Positions 25,013-33,502 of a stretch of DNA of 64,000 nucleotides are shown here, piece by piece. Both the position numbers and the translations under genes were made by a program. Numbering within the stretch: position 1 is the first letter of the stretch; each line of letters starts with the position of its first letter. The stretch comes from Halomontanus rarus (GTDB lineage: Archaea; Halobacteriota; Halobacteria; Halobacteriales; Natrialbaceae), in assembly GCF_017357405.1 (NCBI RefSeq), contig NZ_CP071597.1:3844001-3908000 (forward strand). Direction: 5' to 3'. Under the pieces are notes generated by a model that worked only from the letters and a program-made list of their open reading frames with translations, was not told the origin of the DNA and ran no database searches.

Positions 25013-26503
25013 ATGCTCTCGTCGATACACCTGCTCAGTGACGTGTTTCTGGCGCTTTCGCTCGGACAGCTACTCACGATCCCCGAGCTCCACCTACGGC
25101 TGCCCGCGCTCGCACTCACGCCCGCACTCGCAGCCGTTCTCGAGTTCGCGAACACGACCGACCCGCTCGAGCTCGCGGCGCGACTCGTCGGGCTCCTGGG
25201 TGCGCTCTTGCTCGGAATCGTTCGCGGCCTGCTCGTCGCCCTCGAGATGGCCTGGGAGAGCTGGTGGGCGCTCGTCTTCGGCTTCACCGTCACGGGCGCG
25301 ATCCAGGAGTTCGTCTCCGAGGACCAGCTGACGGACTACCTCGGCGACGACGGCTGGCGCGAGGTCGCCTACGGGACCGTCTTCGGCGCCTCCTCCTCGA
25401 GCTGTTCGTTCTCGGCGGTGGCGACGACCCGCTCGCTGTTCACGAAAGGCGCCTCGCCCGCGGCGAGCCTCGGCGCGTTCCAGTTCGCGAGCACCGACCT
25501 CGTGCTCGAACTCGGTCTCGTGGTCTTACTCTTGCTGGGCTGGCAGTTCGTCGCCGCCGAACTCTTCGGCGGCCTCGTCGCGGTCGCCGTTCTGGCGGTC
25601 GTCTACCGCCGGTTCGTCCCCCAGCGGTGGGTCGACGCCGCCCGAGAGCACGCCCGCGCGCTCGAGGAGACGGAGTGTGCGACCTGCGGAATGCGCGCCG
25701 ACCCGACCGACGACGAGACCGTCCTCGAGACGGTCGACGGCGCCCGCCGGTACTTCTGCTGTGGCGGCTGTCGCGGCGCGTACGATCCCGAAGACGACCG
25801 CGAAGCGGTAACCGCCGGTCCGGAACTGCTCTCGGCCGACCGCTGGCGGTCGGCGACCGCGAACTCGATTCGCGAGTGGGACATGCTCTGGCGCGACATC
25901 GTCTTCGGCTTCCTGCTCGCCGGCCTCCTCGCCGCGCTCGTCCCCGAGGCGTGGTGGGCCGCCATCTTCGGGGTCGGCGCCGAGGGAAGCGTGACCCGGC
26001 ACGTCTCGAACGTCGTGCTCGGCGCCGTCGTGGGCGTGCTCACGTTTCTTTGCTCCGTCGGGAACGTCCCCTTCGCTGTCGTCCTCTGGCAGAACGGCGT
26101 CTCCTTCGGCGCCGTCCTCGCGTTCATCTTCGCCGACCTGCTGATCCTCCCGCTGGTCCTGACCTACCGACGGTACTACGGCACCCGGATGGCCGCGGTG
26201 ATCTTCGTCGCGTTCTTCCTGGCCGCCGTCGTCGCCGGCCTCGTCGTCCAGTTCCTCTTCGGCGGGCTCGGTCTCGTTCCCCCGCTCGACGCCGCCGGCG
26301 GCACCGTTCCCGGCACCTACACGGCCCTCCTGAACGTCGTCGCCGCCCCTCTCCTGCTCGTGCAGGTGTACGTCGCCCTCGAGCCCGACCGCCGCCGGGA
26401 ACTCGGGAACCGCCTCGCACCCCACGTCGCCGGCGTCCTGTATCGCACCCACAAACTCCTCGAGCGAATCGCCTACGCGCTCGAGGATCGGGGGCTGAAG
26501 TGA
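25013..26503 (+). CDS. UPF0718/ArsP-type permease with internal TRASH/YHS-like metal finger
   Basis: This 496-residue permease has two membrane halves carrying the paired family motifs SSSSCSFSAVATTRSLF (about residues 125-141) and LCSVGNVPFAVVLWQNGVSF. The cysteine in each resembles those used by ArsP-type exporters. Between the halves is a soluble finger CATCGMRADPTDDE ... YFCCGGCRGAYD at about residues 221-260, like TRASH/YHS metal sensors. A role in export of thiol-reactive metal or metalloid compounds is inferred, with the finger gating or delivering substrate. Upstream codons are open but not family-like, so the ATG at 25013 is used. Confidence 0.85.
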   Translation: MLSSIHLLSDVFLALSLGQLLTIPELHLRLPALALTPALAAVLEFANTTDPLELAARLVGLLGALLLGIVRGLLVALEMAWESWWALVFGFTVTGAIQEFVSEDQLTDYLGDDGWREVAYGTVFGASSSSCSFSAVATTRSLFTKGASPAASLGAFQFASTDLVLELGLVVLLLLGWQFVAAELFGGLVAVAVLAVVYRRFVPQRWVDAAREHARALEETECATCGMRADPTDDETVLETVDGARRYFCCGGCRGAYDPEDDREAVTAGPELLSADRWRSATANSIREWDMLWRDIVFGFLLAGLLAALVPEAWWAAIFGVGAEGSVTRHVSNVVLGAVVGVLTFLCSVGNVPFAVVLWQNGVSFGAVLAFIFADLLILPLVLTYRRYYGTRMAAVIFVAFFLAAVVAGLVVQFLFGGLGLVPPLDAAGGTVPGTYTALLNVVAAPLLLVQVYVALEPDRRRELGNRLAPHVAGVLYRTHKLLERIAYALEDRGLK

Positions 26504-26573
26504 AGTAGCCCACTCCGCCACGGTCCACTCCTGGAACCTCGTTTCGCCCTATCATCTCGAGACAGATCCACAG

Positions 26574-28070
26574 ATGACACCACCATCGTCCCCGGCACCA
26601 CCCCCGCCAGAATCGCCTTCCGAACCGTCGCTCGTCGATCGTCTCGGCCCGGATCGGCTCGTCCTCGTCGTCGCCCTCGTCGCCTTTCACGGACTCGTCC
26701 GGATCGCCGAGCGCTACCTTCCGGAGTACCTCCGTGCGATCGGGTACGGGCCGATCGTCGTCGGCCTGCTCGCCTCGATCGGGCTCGCGGTCGCGGTCGG
26801 CGTCCGACTCGTCGACGCGAGCGAGCCCGCCTCGAGTCGGCGCGGGCGTCACTACCGCGCCCTCTTCGCGGCGCTTCTCGGCACCCTCGGGCTGCTGGCC
26901 TGGGCCGGCGCACCGACGCTCGATGCGCTGCTCGGCACGCCGTTGACGGCGATCGGCTGGCTGCTCGTCGGGGTCGTCCTCCTGGGTCTGTGGCACGGCT
27001 GGGGGCCCGACGAGCTCGGGGCGCTGGACGACGGTGGGTCGACACGTTCCGGCTCCGCCGGCGACATCGTCACGACCGCGACCTCGAGCACGGCTCTCGA
27101 GTCTTCGCCCTCCGAGACCGACGACGAGCACGCACACGGCCGCTCGAGCGGGACTCGAGACCGACGAACGCGAACCTGGACCTGGATCCGAACCCGGACC
27201 GTGACGGCCGCGCTCGGACTCGCCGGCGGTGCCGTCCTCGCGACGGCCGCCTTCTCGGGAGCCGAAACGGTCCGCGCCGGCTTCGCGCTCCTCGTCGCGG
27301 CCGGGAGCGCCGTCGGCCTCGTCGCGGCCGTCGCGTTCGGCCTCGTCGTGACGGTGTCGGGAACCACCGCCTCGAGTCCGGACGAGAACGGGGACGCGAA
27401 CGGAGACGGGGGCGGTCCCCAACCGCCCCCTCCTGCGTTCCCCGCACTCGAGGACGTCCGTGAAGCCGCCGACACCCTCCCGTCGGCGACGCGATGGACG
27501 ATCCTCGGCGACGCCCTCGTTCGACTGGCGACCGCGATGACGCTGCCGTTCGTCGTCCTGATCGTCGTCGAGTACCACGCCGTCTCCCTCTCGATCGGCC
27601 CCGTCTCGCTCCCGCCGACCGCCGTCTTCGCCCCGCTCGTACTGGCTGAAGCCGTCGGCGCCGCCGCGGGCGCACTCGCCGCACCGACGCTCGGTACGCG
27701 AGTCGACCGCCGCTGGCTCCTCGCCGGGGGACTCGTGGTCCCGGCGGTGTTCCCGCTGGCGCTCGTCGCCGCCCCCTCCAGCGCCGCCGTCCTCGCGGGC
27801 CTGTTCGCGGCCGTCGGTTGTCGAACCGCCCTCGAGTCGACCCGTCCGACGGGGGGCGCGATGACACACGCGGTCGCCGGAGCCGGGGTTCGAGCGCGAA
27901 CCGCGATCCCCGAGACGCTCCGGACCGCGATCCGGGTGGCGCTCGTCCCGGCACCGCTGGTCGGGGGCGTGCTGTACGCGATCGGCCCCGTCGCAGCGTT
28001 CAGTCTCGCGACGACCGTCGGTCTCCTCGGCGTCCGCGAGCTGTTGCGGCCGCTGCGTGATTCGTCGTGA
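26574..28070 (+). CDS. MFS transporter
   Basis: This 498-residue protein has about 12 hydrophobic segments and MFS-like loops (PEYLRAIGYGPIVVGLLASI in the first half, TLGTRVDRRWLLAGGLVVPA in the second). Two long charged linkers at about residues 150-205 and 260-300 are an unusual feature. The substrate is unknown. The stop overlaps the GTG start of the oxidase subunit I gene by four bases, so they are co-translated, suggesting a functional link such as metal or cofactor supply to the oxidase (inference). Confidence 0.8.
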   Translation: MTPPSSPAPPPPESPSEPSLVDRLGPDRLVLVVALVAFHGLVRIAERYLPEYLRAIGYGPIVVGLLASIGLAVAVGVRLVDASEPASSRRGRHYRALFAALLGTLGLLAWAGAPTLDALLGTPLTAIGWLLVGVVLLGLWHGWGPDELGALDDGGSTRSGSAGDIVTTATSSTALESSPSETDDEHAHGRSSGTRDRRTRTWTWIRTRTVTAALGLAGGAVLATAAFSGAETVRAGFALLVAAGSAVGLVAAVAFGLVVTVSGTTASSPDENGDANGDGGGPQPPPPAFPALEDVREAADTLPSATRWTILGDALVRLATAMTLPFVVLIVVEYHAVSLSIGPVSLPPTAVFAPLVLAEAVGAAAGALAAPTLGTRVDRRWLLAGGLVVPAVFPLALVAAPSSAAVLAGLFAAVGCRTALESTRPTGGAMTHAVAGAGVRARTAIPETLRTAIRVALVPAPLVGGVLYAIGPVAAFSLATTVGLLGVRELLRPLRDSS

Positions 28071-29605
28071 CCGGACCCGCTCCCCGCCGGTTCGACTCGC
28101 TCGCGAACTCGGTGCGCGCCGGCATCGCCGTCGACCACCGGCGACTCGGTCGCTGGTACCTCGTCTTCGCGCTGGCGATGGCGCTGTGGGGCGGGCTCGA
28201 CGCCCTGTTGCTCCGGACCGTCCTGGTGACCCCCGGCGCGGACGTCTGGATGGCTCGGACCTACGACGCGTTCTTCACGACCCACGGGCTGACGATGCTG
28301 TTCCTGTTCGCGACGCCGGCGATCTGGGGATTCTCGTACGCGGTCGTTCCGTCGTTGATCGGGGCCGACCAGACGGCGTTTCCCGCCCTCGGGACGGCCG
28401 CGTTCTGGCTCCTCCCGCCGACCGCACTCGCGATGCGCGCCGGAACGATCGGCGGGCTACTCGGCGTCGCCGGCCTCGAGCCGGTCGCGATCGGGTGGAC
28501 GATGTACCCGCCCCTGAGCACCCAGTCGACGAACCCCGCCGTCGACGTGCTGCTCGTCGGCCTCTTCCTCGTCGTCGTCAGCACGGTGGTGACGGCGACG
28601 AATTTCGTCGTCACGATCGCCCGCAATCGGACGGTCAGGTGGCTCGAGGTCGACACGTTCACCTGGACGGTCCTGACGAGCGCGGCGATGGCGGCGCTGT
28701 CGTTTCCGGTGCTGGCGTTCACGGTGGTGTTGTTGCTCGCGGATCGAAACCTCGGCACCGCGTTCTTCGTCGGCTCGGGCGGGGGCCCGGTGCTCTGGCA
28801 ACACCTCTTCTGGTTCTTCGCCCACCCCGAGGTGTACGTCCTCGCGCTCCCGCCGATGGGGATCCTCAGCCACGTGCTGCCGCGCTTTTCCGGGCAACGG
28901 CTCTACGGCCACCGGTCGGCGGTCTACTCGACGCTCGCGATCGGCGTCCTCGCGTTCACCGTCTGGGGCCACCACATGTTCACGACCGGAATGGACCCCC
29001 GCGTGCGGATGACGTTCATGTTCGTCACGCTCGCGGTCGCCCTGCCGAGTGCGGCCAAGACGGTCACCTGGCTAGGAACGCTATGGGGCGGGTCGATCCG
29101 GCTGGCCGCCCCGATGCTGTTCGCGCTCGGGTCGATCGGCTTCTTCGTCGGCGGCGGCGTGACCGGCGTCCTCCTCGCCGTCGTCCCGCTGAACGTGGTG
29201 TACAACGGGACCTACTACGTCGTCGCACACCTCCACCTGATGCTCCTCGGTCTCGTCGTGTTCGCACTACTCTCGGGGGCCTACTACTGGTTCCCGTTGC
29301 TCACCGGCCGGTGGTACGACGAGTCGCTGGCGCGATTGCACTTCTGGCTCACTGTGATCGGCGTCGCGGTCACTATCGCCGCCCTGCTGGCGCTCGGCCT
29401 CGCCGGTCTGCCCCGACGAGTCTCGACCTATCCGGCCGCTTTCGCGCCGCTGCACCAGCTCGCGACCGTCGGGGCCGTCGTCGTCGCCGTCGGCCAACTC
29501 GTCTTCTGTCTGAACTGCTGGCAATCGTGGCGAGCCGGTGATCTTGCAGGACGCGATCCGTGGTCGCTCGAGTCGGCGCCCTCCCACGTCCGGGAGTGGC
29601 GGTAG
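28067..29605 (+). CDS. Heme-copper oxidase subunit I (A-type), encoded without subunit II
   Basis: This 512-residue membrane protein of about 12 helices has all ligands of subunit I. His73 (TTHGLTM) and His390 are the low-spin heme ligands, His388 (AHLHL) binds the high-spin heme, and His253 plus His302/His303 (HPEVY, GHHMF) bind CuB. Tyr257 is placed for the His-Tyr cross-link and Glu255 sits in the D-channel position of type A enzymes. It would reduce oxygen and pump protons. No subunit II, III or heme synthase gene is nearby, so partners must come from elsewhere. It has a GTG start overlapping the MFS gene. Confidence 0.92.
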   Translation: MTGPAPRRFDSLANSVRAGIAVDHRRLGRWYLVFALAMALWGGLDALLLRTVLVTPGADVWMARTYDAFFTTHGLTMLFLFATPAIWGFSYAVVPSLIGADQTAFPALGTAAFWLLPPTALAMRAGTIGGLLGVAGLEPVAIGWTMYPPLSTQSTNPAVDVLLVGLFLVVVSTVVTATNFVVTIARNRTVRWLEVDTFTWTVLTSAAMAALSFPVLAFTVVLLLADRNLGTAFFVGSGGGPVLWQHLFWFFAHPEVYVLALPPMGILSHVLPRFSGQRLYGHRSAVYSTLAIGVLAFTVWGHHMFTTGMDPRVRMTFMFVTLAVALPSAAKTVTWLGTLWGGSIRLAAPMLFALGSIGFFVGGGVTGVLLAVVPLNVVYNGTYYVVAHLHLMLLGLVVFALLSGAYYWFPLLTGRWYDESLARLHFWLTVIGVAVTIAALLALGLAGLPRRVSTYPAAFAPLHQLATVGAVVVAVGQLVFCLNCWQSWRAGDLAGRDPWSLESAPSHVREWR

Positions 29606-29676
29606 GTCGATCGCCGCGCCGTCTTCTCGAATCCGAGGCCGACTCCGACGAGACTCGAGACGCCGCGTCCGGTCGA

Positions 29677-29711
29677 GGCCGGGGGCGGGTTCGACCCCCG
29701 CACGCGGTTTC
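29677..29711 (+). repeat. 35-bp T-arm-like direct repeat, copy 1
   Basis: GGCCGGGGGCGGGTTCGACC continued by CCCGCACGCGGTTTC. It shares 33 of 35 bases with the copy at 30245-30279. GCGGG-TTCGACC-CCCGC folds as a perfect five-bp stem with a seven-base loop like a tRNA T-arm. It is followed by a hairpin CCTCCC ... GGGAGG (29711-29730) and lies 122 bases before the small membrane gene. Confidence 0.7.
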
Positions 29712-29832
29712 CTCCCCGCCAACCGGGAGGATCCTATGCTCGCCGACCCAATTGAAATTACTATCGGTTACAGAGCGGGCTGTCAGCGGTGATAGCCTCG
29801 AAACCACCGTAAAACGACCCACTATCACAATT

Positions 29833-30153
29833 ATGTCAAACACCATCGATGTCGCGCTGATGCTCTTGCAACTGGTCGCACTGACGATCCCACCGGTCGT
29901 CGTGTTGATACAACTGCTCAAACAGTCCGAGAACCTCGAGTGGGGGTATCGGAAACTGAGTTTCGGTCTCGTGTTCTCGAGTGTCGTCCTGCTGATCGCC
30001 GGTGCGCTCGCCATCTTGACGTACTTCGTTACGTCGTTGACGCTCCCGATCACCGTCACTGGCGCGCTCGTTCTCGTCATTCTCGGTCTCCTCCCGCTCG
30101 TTCTGTTCGTCGGCGTGCTCTATCGTGAGCACCGGAAGGAGTTCGGTCCCTGA
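29833..30153 (+). CDS. Small three-helix membrane protein
   Basis: This 106-residue protein has three hydrophobic segments (about residues 5-24, 41-66 and 71-95) and short charged loops (LKQSENLEWGYRK, YREHRKEFGP). No family was recognised. It lies between the two copies of the 35-bp element and upstream of a PadR-type regulator. Membrane partner of the regulator or of the oxidase are both possible. The ATG at 29833 was chosen because preceding codons run through the repeat. Confidence 0.65.
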   Translation: MSNTIDVALMLLQLVALTIPPVVVLIQLLKQSENLEWGYRKLSFGLVFSSVVLLIAGALAILTYFVTSLTLPITVTGALVLVILGLLPLVLFVGVLYREHRKEFGP

Positions 30154-30244
30154 CGATTCGCCGCGTCCGGTTCGTACGAGCGGACGGAAGACGGGGTTCC
30201 AATCGATCACGTGATCGAAACGTCGTCGACGTTCGTTCGTATCA

Positions 30245-30279
30245 GGCCGGGAGCTGGTTCGACCCCCGCACGCGGTTTC
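30245..30279 (+). repeat. 35-bp T-arm-like direct repeat, copy 2
   Basis: It differs from copy 1 at two positions (A for G, T for G), which weakens the T-arm-like stem by one pair. It is followed at once by a perfect hairpin GGCGGC-ATC-GCCGCC (30280-30294), different in sequence from that after copy 1 but in the same place. It lies 27 bases before the PadR-type gene. Confidence 0.7.
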
Positions 30280-30306
30280 GGCGGCATCGCCGCCGATGAC
30301 GAACCG

Positions 30307-30666
30307 ATGACCGACCAATGCACCCCGGAAGACCCAGAGGAATCGACTGCAGAGGAGTCGACGAACCCGCGGCCCCTGACTAACTTGACGAGTTTCAAGC
30401 GCGACCAACTGTTCGTTATCCAGTTGCTCGCCGACCGCAACCCCCACGGACTCGTCATCAAGGGCAAACTCGACTGTTACTACGACGACGAAATCAATCA
30501 GGGCCGACTCTACCAGAACCTCGGTGAACTCGTCGACGAAGGCTACGTCGAGAAACACCCTCTCGATGGGCGAACCAACGCCTACCGGCCGAGCAGGCGC
30601 GCCTACGAACGCCTCGAGGAACACCACGAGTGGGAGAGACGCTGTCTCAGGCGTGACAACGCGTGA
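30307..30666 (+). CDS. PadR-type winged-helix regulator
   Basis: This 119-residue protein's central winged helix (FKRDQLFVIQLLADRNPHGL, RLYQNLGELVDEGYVEKHPL, GRTNAYRPSRRAYERLEEH) is the haloarchaeal PadR-like fold. The N-terminal 28 residues are acidic. Such regulators are usually repressors of adjacent genes, so the small membrane protein or the oxidase block is a plausible target. The ATG at 30307 follows the hairpin of repeat copy 2; the in-frame upstream codons run through that repeat and are unlikely to be translated. Confidence 0.8.
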   Translation: MTDQCTPEDPEESTAEESTNPRPLTNLTSFKRDQLFVIQLLADRNPHGLVIKGKLDCYYDDEINQGRLYQNLGELVDEGYVEKHPLDGRTNAYRPSRRAYERLEEHHEWERRCLRRDNA

Positions 30667-30869
30667 CAGGGGGGTGCGAATGCACCCCGCGTTCTACCCA
30701 CTCAGTGTCCCGTCTGCTGTCAGTCGGTGACGAGTTCACCGACTGGCCGCGACGAATCCACCGTTCCACGACTGCTGACAGTATCTTTCCGAGACATCAC
30801 GTTCCGTGGTGTCGACAGTGGTCACTCCGTATCGGTCACAGACGAGCCGATCATCGACCTTTCATCACA

Positions 30870-32141
30870 ATGACGAACCCTCCAGCGACACCGATCGAAC
30901 AGTCACTCGACCAGCACCTCGACGCCCCCCGAACCTTCCTGACGGACGCTGCGGAATCGGCCGGCTGCTCCCTCTCGGACGGCCTCGGGCGGCGACTTTC
31001 CGCTCCCCAGCACAGCCAGCGGGTCGCACTCGAGTTCGAGCGTGACGACGGGAGCCACGCCATCGTCGACGGCTTTCGCGTCCGCCACGACGACGCTCGC
31101 GGTCCGTTTCTCGGTCCGCACCGCCGTCAGGCGGGACTGACCGCGGACGATTGCGCGGGATTGGCGACCGCACAGACGGTGGCCGCCGCCATCGCCGACG
31201 TCCCCTTCGGCGGCGCCGCTGGCGGAATCGCCGTGGATCCGTCGACGCTCTCTCGAGACGACCGCGATCGTCTCACCCGGCAATTCGCCGAACGTATCGA
31301 CGGTATCGGGCCCGACGACGACGTCCTCGCCGCCGGCGTTGGCACTGACGGCCGGACGATGGCGCAGGTCGCCGACGCCGTCGCCGACCGCGTCGACGGT
31401 CCACACCGGGCGACCGTCACCGGGAAACCGCCCGCGGTCGGCGGACTCGAGGGCATCACGCACGCGGCCGGACACAGTGTCGCGCTCGTCGCCCAGGACG
31501 TCCTCGAGGAGGACTGTGGACGCTCGCTCACGGATGCGACCATCGCCGTCGCCGGCTGTGGGCCCGCGGCGACGACGGCCGCCCGCCTGCTCGAGGTCCA
31601 AGGCGGGACCGTCGTCGCGTGGTGTAGCTGCCACGGCGGGCTCACCAGCGCGGACGGCCTCGACGTCGACGCCGCAGCCGATGCGTTGGACCAGCCCGGC
31701 GAACTCACGGCCGCCGACGGAACGATGGCCGGGACCGAAAACGTCCTCGAGCGCGACGTGGACGTGCTGGTACTGGCCTCGCCGGACGTGCCGCTGACCG
31801 CACGCCGAGCCAAGACGGTCGGCGCGTCGCTGGTCGTCGAGGCGACTTACGGCGCCGTGACGCCCGACGGACAGCGACAGCTCGACAGCCGTCCGGCCAC
31901 CGTCGTCCCTGACGTCCTCGCCACCGCCGGTAGCGTCGTCGCCGCACACCTCGAGTGGGTCCAGAGCACCGGCCGCGACCGCTGGGGCGAAGCCCGGATG
32001 CGGAACGAACTCGGCTACGCGCTCCTCGAGGCGGTCGACGACGTTCGCGAGCGACGAGACCACGACGATCTGACCTGGCGGGAGGCCGCCTACGCGCTGG
32101 CGCTCGATCGAATCGACGACGCTCACGAGGTGATTCGATGA
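30870..32141 (+). CDS. Glutamate/leucine dehydrogenase-fold protein lacking catalytic residues
   Basis: This 423-residue protein has the dimerisation domain (residues 40-180) and Rossmann domain (AVAGCGPAATTAARL near 230) of the Glu/Leu/Phe/Val dehydrogenase family. The residues that bind and deaminate substrate are gone: GPxKGGIR is GPFLGPHR (Leu81), GGAKGG is GGAAGG (Ala117), the MTWK-type lysine is Ala, and the catalytic Asp of PDVGTD is Gly156 (AGVGTD). It should not act as an ordinary dehydrogenase; a regulatory or ligand-sensing role is inferred. Its stop overlaps the start of a BNR-like gene (ATGA). The ATG at 30870 was chosen over an in-frame extension without family sequence. Confidence 0.85.
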   Translation: MTNPPATPIEQSLDQHLDAPRTFLTDAAESAGCSLSDGLGRRLSAPQHSQRVALEFERDDGSHAIVDGFRVRHDDARGPFLGPHRRQAGLTADDCAGLATAQTVAAAIADVPFGGAAGGIAVDPSTLSRDDRDRLTRQFAERIDGIGPDDDVLAAGVGTDGRTMAQVADAVADRVDGPHRATVTGKPPAVGGLEGITHAAGHSVALVAQDVLEEDCGRSLTDATIAVAGCGPAATTAARLLEVQGGTVVAWCSCHGGLTSADGLDVDAAADALDQPGELTAADGTMAGTENVLERDVDVLVLASPDVPLTARRAKTVGASLVVEATYGAVTPDGQRQLDSRPATVVPDVLATAGSVVAAHLEWVQSTGRDRWGEARMRNELGYALLEAVDDVRERRDHDDLTWREAAYALALDRIDDAHEVIR

Positions 32142-33424
32142 CTGATAACGATCGCGATAGCGATAGCGACAGCGATGACGACGGTAGCACGACGCTCCTC
32201 GAGCGCCTCTCGTACGACGCCCTTACTCACTCGCTCGAGGATCTCCGGGCGACGCTCGGGCTCGAGAACGGAGACGACGGAGACGAAGACCGGGATGACG
32301 ACGATGGAGACGAGGACGAGGATGCGGACGACGACGAAGACGAGGACAAGGACGAGGATGCCGACCACATCGTCACCGACGGCGGCTGGGACGCCGCCGA
32401 ATCGCCGACCTCTAGAACCCTCCACGGCGTCGCCCACGCCGTCGACGGTCCCTACGCCTGCGGCGAGGGCGGACTCTTGATCCACCGCGACGGCGGCGAC
32501 TGGCGGACGCTCCTCGAGCGCGGTCCCGGCGTCGCGAGCAACACCCTCCGCTCGATCGACGTGACCGACGACGGCTGTCGGCTCTGGTTCGCGGGCGACA
32601 GCGGTGCGCTGGGCGTCTACGACGTCGCCGACGGCCGGATCAGCGACTACTCCGCACCGATGGAGAAGACGAGCACCTGGGAAGCGATCGCGGTCGCCGG
32701 CCAGACCGGCGAGGAACGGCTGCGGATCGCCAACGGCTCCGGCGAAGTGCTCGACGTCGTCTGCGAGGACGGCTGTCCGACCTGGGGGGAGGTCGTCGAA
32801 CCCGGCGGCGGCTCGACGATTCCCGGGCTCGCTACGGGTCCCGACGGCTTCTACGCGATCGATACGAGCGGCGGCGTCTACCTCGAGTCCGAATCCACAG
32901 TCGGATCCGGATCCGGATCCGGATCCGACTCGGAGTCGACCGCCGAATCGGGGTCCACCGACGACGCGACAACGGACGGACCCGGGTCGGAAGCCGAAGA
33001 CGACACGGCAGAAACCGCCTACGACGAGTGGGAACGGATCGGCGTCAGGAACGCCGAAGTCGACTTCTACGACATCTGGGCCGGCGAGGAGACGGTCTAC
33101 GTCGCCGGCGCGGACGGCATCGCCTACCGGTACGACCCCGCGTGCGAAAACTGGACGCCGCTCCACGTCGGCGAGGGCGCACTGCAGGCGATCCGCGCCG
33201 TCGGCACCGACGCCGTCGCCGCCGCGACCGGCGGCCGCCTCTACGAACGCTCCGCGAGCATCGACTGGGAGCGACTCGAGACGCCGACCGAGCAATCGCT
33301 GTTCGGCCTCGCCCTCGCTCGCTCCCGCGAGGATTCCGCCGGCGGACTCGGAACCGTTCCCGTCGACGTGGCCGTCGGTGCGGGCGGAGCGATCCTCGAG
33401 CGGTCTCGCTCCCTCGAGGACTGA
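32138..33424 (+). CDS. Cytoplasmic BNR/YCF48-like repeat protein
   Basis: This 428-residue protein has no signal peptide. An acidic Asp/Glu run fills residues 45-75 (DEDEDADDDEDEDKDEDADH). Propeller blades follow (LHGVAHAVDGPYACGEGGLL, VYVAGADGIAYRYDPACENW) and include FAGDSGALGVYD, shared with the exported lipoprotein at 19776-20741. A Ser/Gly/Asp spacer near residues 250-290 includes four in-frame GGATCC units. The start overlaps the GDH-fold gene stop, so the two are translationally coupled and probably interact. Function unknown. Confidence 0.75.
   Translation: MTDNDRDSDSDSDDDGSTTLLERLSYDALTHSLEDLRATLGLENGDDGDEDRDDDDGDEDEDADDDEDEDKDEDADHIVTDGGWDAAESPTSRTLHGVAHAVDGPYACGEGGLLIHRDGGDWRTLLERGPGVASNTLRSIDVTDDGCRLWFAGDSGALGVYDVADGRISDYSAPMEKTSTWEAIAVAGQTGEERLRIANGSGEVLDVVCEDGCPTWGEVVEPGGGSTIPGLATGPDGFYAIDTSGGVYLESESTVGSGSGSGSDSESTAESGSTDDATTDGPGSEAEDDTAETAYDEWERIGVRNAEVDFYDIWAGEETVYVAGADGIAYRYDPACENWTPLHVGEGALQAIRAVGTDAVAAATGGRLYERSASIDWERLETPTEQSLFGLALARSREDSAGGLGTVPVDVAVGAGGAILERSRSLED
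32903..32926 (+). repeat. Four tandem GGATCC units inside the BNR-like gene
   Basis: Perfect hexamer tandem encoding a Gly/Ser spacer between propeller blades. It is prone to length change in steps of two residues. Confidence 0.6.
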
Positions 33425-33502
33425 CATCCCGGTGAAGTCCGCCGAAGGCGGTGCATCGAACGTGAATACATCTTCCACACTGTTTCTCGTCACTACCGAT
33501 CC

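Noticed and set aside
29662..29708. Complete tRNA gene at repeat copy 1
   Set aside because: A seven-bp outer stem and a T-arm can be drawn, but the element is only 47 bases with no D or anticodon arm.
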